A stretch of 64,000 bases of DNA, from NCBI RefSeq assembly GCF_963666195.1, contig NZ_OY762653.1, positions 682,001 through 746,000 on the forward strand, given 5' to 3'. This stretch comes from Trichococcus shcherbakoviae. GTDB lineage: Bacteria > Bacillota > Bacilli > Lactobacillales > Aerococcaceae. A model generated the notes under the pieces. The model worked only from the letters and a program-made list of their open reading frames with translations. It was not told the origin of the DNA and made no database searches. A program made the translations under genes and the position numbers. This document shows, piece after piece, positions 59,078 through 64,000 of the stretch (the stretch's first letter is position 1; every line of letters begins with the position of its first letter).

Positions 59078-60452
59078 AAGTCACTGCTTCCTTTCTGATG
59101 TCCACAAATTTACCGTTCACTGCTGCAGCGCCTACCATGGCCGGGCTGACCAAGTGCGTCCGCGAACCCTTACCTTGACGGCCTTCGAAGTTACGATTGG
59201 AAGTCGAGGCACAGTGTACGCCGGCAGGCACTTTATCCGGGTTCATCCCCAAACAAGCCGAGCAGCCTGGTTCGCGCCATTCAAATCCTGCATCGATGAA
59301 GATTTTGTCCAATCCCAACTCCGCTGCAGCATCACGGACTGTCCGGCTGCCCGGAACGACCATAGCCTGGATGTGAGCAGGAACTTTCCCGCCCTTGACG
59401 TACTTCGCTGCTTCGATCAGATCGGACAGACGCGCATTTGTACAGGAGCCGATGAAGACAAAGCCCAATGGAATCTCTTCCGCGGTTTGACCGGGTTGCA
59501 GATCCATGTAGTTATAAGCGCGCTCGTCATTCTTGTCCTGAATTTCAGGGAATTTCTCGCCGAATTGCACGCCCATACCGGGGTTCGTTCCCCATGTTAC
59601 ATAAGGCGCCAAGTCGGAAACATCGATAGCGATGTCAGTATCATAGACAGCATCAAGGTCGCTCTTCAACGTCTCCCAATCGGCAATGGCTTTTTCCATG
59701 TTTTCTGGTGCATAGCGACGGCCGCGCAGATAATCGTAGGTAGTCTGATCCGGTGCCATCATGCCGATTTTAGCCCCGAATTCGATGGACATATTGCAGA
59801 TCGTCATCCGTTCCTCCATCGTCAAAGCTTCCACAGTATCCCCGTAGAATTCAATCGCGTAGCCACTCCCGAAGGCTGTCCCGTAGGTCGCAATCAGGTG
59901 CAGGATGATATCTTTCGCATAGACGCCTGCAGGTAATTTGCCGGTGATTTTGACGCCCATCGACTTCGGTTTCTTCTGCCAGATGGACTGCGTTGCAAAA
60001 ACATGCTCCACCTCCGAGCTGCCGATACCGAATGCCATCGCTCCGAAAGCGCCATGTGTAGCCGTATGCGAATCTCCGCAGACAACAATCTTGCCGGGTT
60101 GGGTTGCACCCAATTCCGGTCCGACCATGTGCACGATCCCTTGGTTGGCAGTTCCGATGTCCATCAAGGGGATGTTGAATTCTTCGCAATTCTTCTGCAG
60201 CGCTTCAATCTGTTTCTTCGAAATCAAATCCTTGATGTTGAAGATATCTTCCGTCGGCACATTGTGGTCGACAGTTGCGATCGTTTTGTCAGGACGTCGG
60301 ACTGGGCGGTTGGTTTCGCGCAAGCCATCGAAGCCTTGTGGTGAAGTGACTTCATGGATCAGGTGCAGATCCACATACAACAATTGTGGTTCACCTTCTG
60401 GTCCTGTAATAACGTGTCTGTCCCATAGTTTATCAAAAAGCGTTCTGCTCAT
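59064..60452 (-). CDS. leuC: 3-isopropylmalate dehydratase large subunit LeuC
   Basis: 462 aa [4Fe-4S] subunit with aconitase fold. [77 protein letters not shown]; cluster Cys in [18 protein letters not shown] and in [11 protein letters not shown]. It interconverts 2- and 3-isopropylmalate with LeuD. It lies 15 bp downstream of leuB and overlaps leuD by 14 bp. Confidence 0.97.
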   Translation of the reverse strand: MSRTLFDKLWDRHVITGPEGEPQLLYVDLHLIHEVTSPQGFDGLRETNRPVRRPDKTIATVDHNVPTEDIFNIKDLISKKQIEALQKNCEEFNIPLMDIGTANQGIVHMVGPELGATQPGKIVVCGDSHTATHGAFGAMAFGIGSSEVEHVFATQSIWQKKPKSMGVKITGKLPAGVYAKDIILHLIATYGTAFGSGYAIEFYGDTVEALTMEERMTICNMSIEFGAKIGMMAPDQTTYDYLRGRRYAPENMEKAIADWETLKSDLDAVYDTDIAIDVSDLAPYVTWGTNPGMGVQFGEKFPEIQDKNDERAYNYMDLQPGQTAEEIPLGFVFIGSCTNARLSDLIEAAKYVKGGKVPAHIQAMVVPGSRTVRDAAAELGLDKIFIDAGFEWREPGCSACLGMNPDKVPAGVHCASTSNRNFEGRQGKGSRTHLVSPAMVGAAAVNGKFVDIRKEAVTYGAN

Positions 60453-60467
60453 ACTGTCTACTCCCCT

Positions 60468-61514
60468 TTACTTTTCCAAAATGGCTTTCACTTGTTCAGT
60501 AAATGCTGTCGTTGTCGTTGTGCCGCCCAGGTCAGCCGTCAGGAAACCAGCATCCATCACTTCAGCTGCCGCTTTTTCAAGCGCATCCGCCTCTACATGC
60601 AGCTGGAAGCTTTGGCGCAGCATCATGGCAACGGACAGGATCATCGACATCGGGTTGGCAATGTTTTTTCCGGCAATGTCCGGTGCGGATCCATGGATCG
60701 GTTCATATAACGAAGGACCGGATACCGCGTGGCTTCCGGAAGGCAACATGCCCAATGAACCCGTGATGACGGAAGCTTCGTCGCTCAAGATGTCGCCGAA
60801 CATGTTTTCCGTAACAATGACATCGAATGCAGTCGGATCTTGGATGATTTTCATAGAAGCTGCATCGACATACAAATGATCGACGGTAACTTCCGGGTAT
60901 TCCATTGCAATTTCATTCACGGTTTTGCGCCACAGTTTGCTGCTGGCCAATACGTTCGCTTTATCGACGGAAGTCAATTTTTTGCTGCGCGTCATCGCGA
61001 TGTCAAAAGCTTGGCGGACGATCCGATCGATTTCGCTCTTCTTATAGAAGAGCGTATCTGTCGCTTCCTCATCATTCCAATGCTTCGGCTGGCCGAAGTA
61101 CAGACCGCCCGTCAATTCGCGGACAACGATGAAATCAGTGCCTTTAACGCGTTCCGTCTTCAACGGGGACAAGTGGGCGATGCTGTCGCTCACTGAAATC
61201 GGGCGGATGTTCGAGAAAAGTCCCAAAGTCTTACGCAATTGCAACAGGCCATCTTCCGGCGTTGTTTCGGCCTTTTCCCATTTCGGTCCGCCGATTGCGG
61301 CCAAAAGGATCGCATCAGCTTCGGAACAGCCTTTGATTGTTTGTGGCGGGATCGGATCGCCGGTTTCATCGATGCCGGCTCCTCCGAATGGGTATACCGT
61401 CACGTTGAATTCATGTTGAAATTTTTTGCCGATTGTTTCCAGCAAAGTCAATCCACTTTCCATTATCTCTGGTCCAATGCCATCTCCGGGCAATGCTGCA
61501 ATCGTATAATTCAT
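60468..61514 (-). CDS. leuB: 3-isopropylmalate dehydrogenase LeuB
   Basis: 348 aa NAD-dependent oxidative decarboxylase giving 2-ketoisocaproate. IAALPGDGIGPEIMESGL, LLAAIGGPKWE, RPISVSDSIAHLSPLK, VRELTGGLYFGQPK, DKANVLASSKLWRKTV, TENMFGDILSDEASVITGSLGMLPSG and EPIHGSAPDIAGKNIANPMSMILS cover substrate, metal and NAD sites. It lies 18 bp downstream of leuA. Confidence 0.97.
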   Translation of the reverse strand: MNYTIAALPGDGIGPEIMESGLTLLETIGKKFQHEFNVTVYPFGGAGIDETGDPIPPQTIKGCSEADAILLAAIGGPKWEKAETTPEDGLLQLRKTLGLFSNIRPISVSDSIAHLSPLKTERVKGTDFIVVRELTGGLYFGQPKHWNDEEATDTLFYKKSEIDRIVRQAFDIAMTRSKKLTSVDKANVLASSKLWRKTVNEIAMEYPEVTVDHLYVDAASMKIIQDPTAFDVIVTENMFGDILSDEASVITGSLGMLPSGSHAVSGPSLYEPIHGSAPDIAGKNIANPMSMILSVAMMLRQSFQLHVEADALEKAAAEVMDAGFLTADLGGTTTTTAFTEQVKAILEK

Positions 61515-61532
61515 CTTACTTTTTCCCCCTCA

Positions 61533-63089
61533 TCAGAAATGTGCTGATACTTTTTCAATTGTCTGTTTATTTTTTGCTTTACCGCTGGCTTGGATATAAG
61601 CTTTCGCTGATGCCGTCAGGACGTCGAAGTCGATGCCCGTTCCGTTATAGCTCTTGCCGTCCTCATCCTCCACGACCACGTGCACTTCTGCTTGTGCATC
61701 TTTTCCGCCCGTGATGGCTTCGATGTTGTATTCCTTCAAAATGATTTCTTGATCCAGGATGCGGTTGATGGTGTTGTAGATGGCTTCGATGCTTCCTGAT
61801 CCAGTTGCGGAATCCTGCATCTTCGCGTCTTTATTGCGCTTGTCCTGGATGCCGACGATAGCTCCTTGGATGCCATCCTTGACAAACTGCACTTGCAGGC
61901 GTTTCAACTCATAAACCGACTCGTCCTCGATCGATTTTCCGACCATCAATGCATGGATGTCCTCTTCGGTCACGTTCTTCTTCTTGTCAGCCAGTTCTTT
62001 GAAACGGGCGAACAATATTTTGATTTCTGCCGGGTCGCTGATTTCATAGCCCATTTGCGCAATCCGATCCACAAAGGCGTGGCGGCCGGAAAGTTTACCC
62101 AACGGCAACGAATTGTGCTCCACACCGACCAATTGCGGCGTGATGATTTCGTAGGTTTCCGGATTCTTCAGCACGCCATCCTGATGGATACCGGATTCGT
62201 GAGCGTAGGCGTTGCCACCGATGACAGCTTTGTTGCGCGGAATCGGCATGCCGGAAAGGCGGCTGACCAAATCGCTTGTGCGCTTCGTTTCCTTCAGGAC
62301 CATACCGGTTTCTTTTTCATAATAGCTTTTGCGGATGTGAAGAGCGACCGCAACTTCTTCCAACGCCGTATTCCCTGCACGTTCGCCGATGCCGTTGATG
62401 GTTCCTTCCACCCGCAGTGCGCCATTTTCGACTGCGGCCAAAGCGTTAGCCGTTGCCATGCCCAGATCGTCATGGCAATGGGAGGAGAAGATGACGTCAT
62501 CAAAGCGGGTTACGTTTTGCTTCAGGTATTTGAACAGGTTACCGAACTCGGTCGGATTGGTGTAGCCAACCGTGTCAGGGATATTGATGACTGTTGCGCC
62601 CTTTTCGATGGCCAGGTTGATGACTTCAACCAGGAAGTCCCAATCGCTTCGGGTAGCATCCTCCGGAGAGAACTGGACTTTCTCGAATTTTGATTTGGCA
62701 TAAGCGATATGATGGGCCACTGACGCCAATACTTCTTCTTTGCTCATTTTCAGTTTGAATTCCATGTGGATGGGGCTGGTCGCGATGAAAATATGGATCT
62801 GCGGATCGACTGCATCCCTCAAAGCATCGTAGGCAGCATCGATGTCCTTTTCGTTACAGCGGGCAAGTCCTGCTACTGTCATGTTTTTGACAGCGCCGGC
62901 GATCGCTTTTACGGCCTCGAAGTCGCCTTCTGAAGAGATCGGGAAACCTGCTTCAATAACATCGATCCCCCATTTTTCCATCTGCAAGGCAATCTGCACC
63001 TTTTCCTTCGTATTGAAGTTCACACCAGGTGTCTGTTCCCCATCGCGCAGGGTCGTATCAAAGAATTGAATGTACTGTTTTTCGGTCAT
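61533..63089 (-). CDS. leuA: 2-isopropylmalate synthase LeuA
   Basis: 518 aa, first enzyme of leucine synthesis (2-ketoisovalerate + acetyl-CoA). Catalytic TIM barrel with [17 protein letters not shown] (metal Asp), [74 protein letters not shown] (His-x-His) and [13 protein letters not shown]. The C-terminal ~130 residues are the LeuA dimer/regulatory domain that senses leucine. It is preceded by an attenuator, so it is controlled both at enzyme and transcript level. Confidence 0.97.
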   Translation of the reverse strand: MTEKQYIQFFDTTLRDGEQTPGVNFNTKEKVQIALQMEKWGIDVIEAGFPISSEGDFEAVKAIAGAVKNMTVAGLARCNEKDIDAAYDALRDAVDPQIHIFIATSPIHMEFKLKMSKEEVLASVAHHIAYAKSKFEKVQFSPEDATRSDWDFLVEVINLAIEKGATVINIPDTVGYTNPTEFGNLFKYLKQNVTRFDDVIFSSHCHDDLGMATANALAAVENGALRVEGTINGIGERAGNTALEEVAVALHIRKSYYEKETGMVLKETKRTSDLVSRLSGMPIPRNKAVIGGNAYAHESGIHQDGVLKNPETYEIITPQLVGVEHNSLPLGKLSGRHAFVDRIAQMGYEISDPAEIKILFARFKELADKKKNVTEEDIHALMVGKSIEDESVYELKRLQVQFVKDGIQGAIVGIQDKRNKDAKMQDSATGSGSIEAIYNTINRILDQEIILKEYNIEAITGGKDAQAEVHVVVEDEDGKSYNGTGIDFDVLTASAKAYIQASGKAKNKQTIEKVSAHF

Positions 63090-63154
63090 GGTCTTTTCCT
63101 CCGGTTCATTTTTCGTTTATTGGTTTCATTAAAGAATCATAAGAGTAAATTTCG

Positions 63155-63188
63155 AAAAAAAATGCATCCACAAATAATGGATGCATTT
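63155..63188 (-). terminator. Leucine-operon attenuator terminator
   Basis: AAATGCATCCA/TGGATGCATTT stem (arms 63178-63188 and 63160-63170) followed by eight T's on the minus strand, ~65 nt before leuA and inside its leader. The descending region contains CCATTATTTGT, perfectly complementary to an upstream ACAAATAATGG (63217-63227), which would form the competing antiterminator. Confidence 0.9.
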
Positions 63189-63235
63189 CGAAGGTCAATA
63201 AATAATCGCTTCAGCCCCATTATTTGTCAATGCCA

Positions 63236-63278
63236 AGCAGGGCTCAAACGACTGATATTCCAGTGTCCAAGCCCTGCT
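63236..63278 (-). promoter_or_regulatory. Leader hairpin overlapping the leader-peptide stop
   Basis: AGCAGGGCT/AGCCCTGCT, perfect 9-bp stem with internal ACTG/CAGT pairing. Its 5' arm starts at the last base pairs of the leader stop codon, so a ribosome stalled at the three Leu codons would block it. Confidence 0.85.
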
Positions 63279-63348
63279 ATAATAATAAGCCGTTATAAGA
63301 AGGGGTTGTCCCCATGATTACGTTAGCTGATACGTTTGCATCTTCCAT
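63277..63348 (-). CDS. leuL: leu operon leader peptide (23 aa, ends Leu-Leu-Leu)
   Basis: ATG after GAGGAGGGG, reading MEDANVSANVIMGTTPSYNG followed by three consecutive TTA leucine codons and TAG. Position, length, ribosome binding site and the terminal Leu triplet are those of a ribosome-mediated attenuation peptide. Such a leader is known for the Lactococcus lactis leu-ilv operon. When leucyl-tRNA is scarce, stalling at the TTA codons should prevent formation of the terminator at 63155-63188. Confidence 0.88.
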   Translation of the reverse strand: MEDANVSANVIMGTTPSYNGLLL

Positions 63349-63412
63349 GACGATCCCCTCCTCTTTTTTTGTAGCCTTCTAATTTTTCGTTAAGTTTTAT
63401 TATCGTATTCTC

Positions 63413-63441
63413 ATTTTATGCAAAGTGGCTTCTTTTGTCAA
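63413..63441 (-). promoter_or_regulatory. Promoter of the leu operon
   Basis: Minus strand -35 TTGACA (63436-63441, perfect), 17-nt spacer, -10 TAAAAT (63413-63418); predicted start near 63406, giving a leader of about 315 nt. Confidence 0.85.
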
Positions 63442-63529
63442 CCCCTTTTGCTGTTTCCTTACAAAATCATGTGACGGTGTGTGGAACCGGAGGAGCGCGG
63501 TGGACTGTGGTCGATGATTATGGTCCCCA

Positions 63530-63657
63530 ACTCCGATTAGGCCCCTTTCATCGGAGTTCACCGGTAACTTTCGGCTTCTCCTCCGGCGAAGCCTCGCTCA
63601 TCGGAGGAGGCAACTCTAAATGTTAGTCCAACTCCGGCGAGGCCTCCGTCCCCGGAG
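63530..63657. repeat. Triple GC-rich hairpin array, copy C (51-bp period)
   Basis: Hairpins at 63530-63558 (ACTCCGAT/ATCGGAGT), 63580-63608 (CTCCG/CGGAG) and 63631-63657 (CTCCGG/CCGGAG), starts 50-51 bp apart; a lone CCGGAGGAG right arm precedes them at 63487. The linker GTCC(C/T)CAACTCCG recurs in copy B. Lies between the leu promoter and the terminator of the next gene. Confidence 0.75.
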
Positions 63658-63686
63658 CAGAGCGATATAATCTCAGGCAGTACACT

Positions 63687-63730
63687 AAAAACGAGGTTGC
63701 CGCACTTTTAGTGGGGGCAGCCTCGTTTTT
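63687..63730 (-). terminator. Terminator after the right-edge ABC binding protein
   Basis: AAAAACGAGG(C/T)TGCC arms with an 18-nt loop and T-runs on both strands, directly after the stop at 63741. Confidence 0.88.
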
Positions 63731-63740
63731 GATGGATAAC

Positions 63741-64000
63741 TTATTCCGGTAATTTGATGCTGTCTGGATCGATTCCCAGTGCTTCAGCCATCTCTTCATT
63801 TATGACCAATTGCAGTGTCTCAGGGAATTGGACAGGCAATTCGGAAGGAAGCTTGCCTTCTTCCAGAATCTGCAAAGCCATTTCGCCTGTCTGGCGGCCT
63901 AATTCCTTGAAGTCGATGCCGTAAGTCGCGAGACCGCCAGCTTCAACCATTTCTGTTGCGCCAGGAATGACCGGGATTTTTGCTTCCATAGCGATTTGGC
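63741..64000 (-). CDS. ABC transporter substrate-binding protein (TrpX/YtrF-like, PF04392 type), C-terminal part only
   Basis: Only the last ~85 residues are in the window. ATEMVEAGGLATYGIDFKELGRQTGEMALQILEEGKLPSELPV is the typical C-terminus of the ABC_sub_bind family (tryptophan or related amino-acid uptake, periplasmic-binding fold type 1), where the Y-G-I-D-F/Y-x-x-L-G-R-x-T-G segment is well conserved. The start, signal peptide and partner genes lie to the right. No substrate can be assigned. Confidence 0.8.
   Translation of the reverse strand, partial: QIAMEAKIPVIPGATEMVEAGGLATYGIDFKELGRQTGEMALQILEEGKLPSELPVQFPETLQLVINEEMAEALGIDPDSIKLPE

Noticed and set aside
63090-63410. T-box riboswitch upstream of leuA
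   Set aside because: No AGGGTGGNACCGCG antiterminator motif; a leader peptide with Leu codons explains the structure.

Overview
The window looks like chromosomal DNA from a low-to-moderate GC Gram-positive of the Lactobacillales, most like Carnobacteriaceae (Trichococcus or Carnobacterium type). This is inferred from AGGAGG-type ribosome binding sites, cre/CcpA-like and NrdR/Zur-type operators, class Ib NrdIEF, a GlnP-type permease with fused binding domains, BrnQ, FatA-type thioesterase and lipobox lipoproteins. It is ordinary housekeeping and transport chromosome. I see no prophage, insertion sequence, CRISPR, rRNA or tRNA.

Layout. 1-3400: potABCD polyamine importer (minus; potD cut by the left edge). 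3434-6151: an orphan double-ATPase of ECF type and murB. 6488-8333 (plus): small membrane protein, exonuclease III, SDR. 8469-10886 (minus): hydrolase/phosphoribosyltransferase pair and a zinc-binding lipoprotein. 11062-11429: a gene-free stretch that looks like a structured small RNA under CcpA control. 11536-13678: GNAT, tsaE, pta. 13903-18064: glutathione peroxidase, gluconokinase, PHP phosphatase, CHR transporter. 18124-22804: a five-gene ABC importer operon with an alkaline-phosphatase-superfamily enzyme. 23195-26763: nrdIEF with paired NrdR boxes. 27005-29714: hydrolase, ung, HAD phosphatase, YvrJ. 30027-32907: GlnPQ-like amino-acid transporter with two nearly identical binding domains. 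33248-38464: 3D-domain cell-wall protein, then ppx-ppk. 38687-46068: brnQ, ABC-F, thioesterase, fetAB iron export, chbG, SDR. 46290-50480: sbcDC. 50560-55363: UspA, HTH-PfkB protein, HAD, TPR protein, CapA lipoprotein. 55675-58035: carboxynorspermidine dehydrogenase/decarboxylase. 58490-63406: leuABCD behind a leucine leader-peptide attenuator. 63741 to the end: C-terminus of an ABC binding protein.

Functional links. Polyamine import (pot) and polyamine synthesis (carboxyspermidine route) occur in the same 64 kb. The ppx-ppk pair handles polyphosphate. Metal homeostasis is represented by adcA (Zn) and fetAB (Fe), each with a plausible metal-regulator box. Leucine is handled by leuABCD, and branched-chain amino-acid uptake by brnQ.

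The most unusual material is non-coding: (1) a ~370-nt structured RNA gene with a cre site inside its promoter; (2) a ~135-bp element, found just after the stop codons of ppk and leuD, that folds into a 100-nt hairpin with compensatory changes between copies; (3) three intergenic arrays, each of three GC-rich hairpins repeated every ~51 bp; (4) the leucine attenuator.
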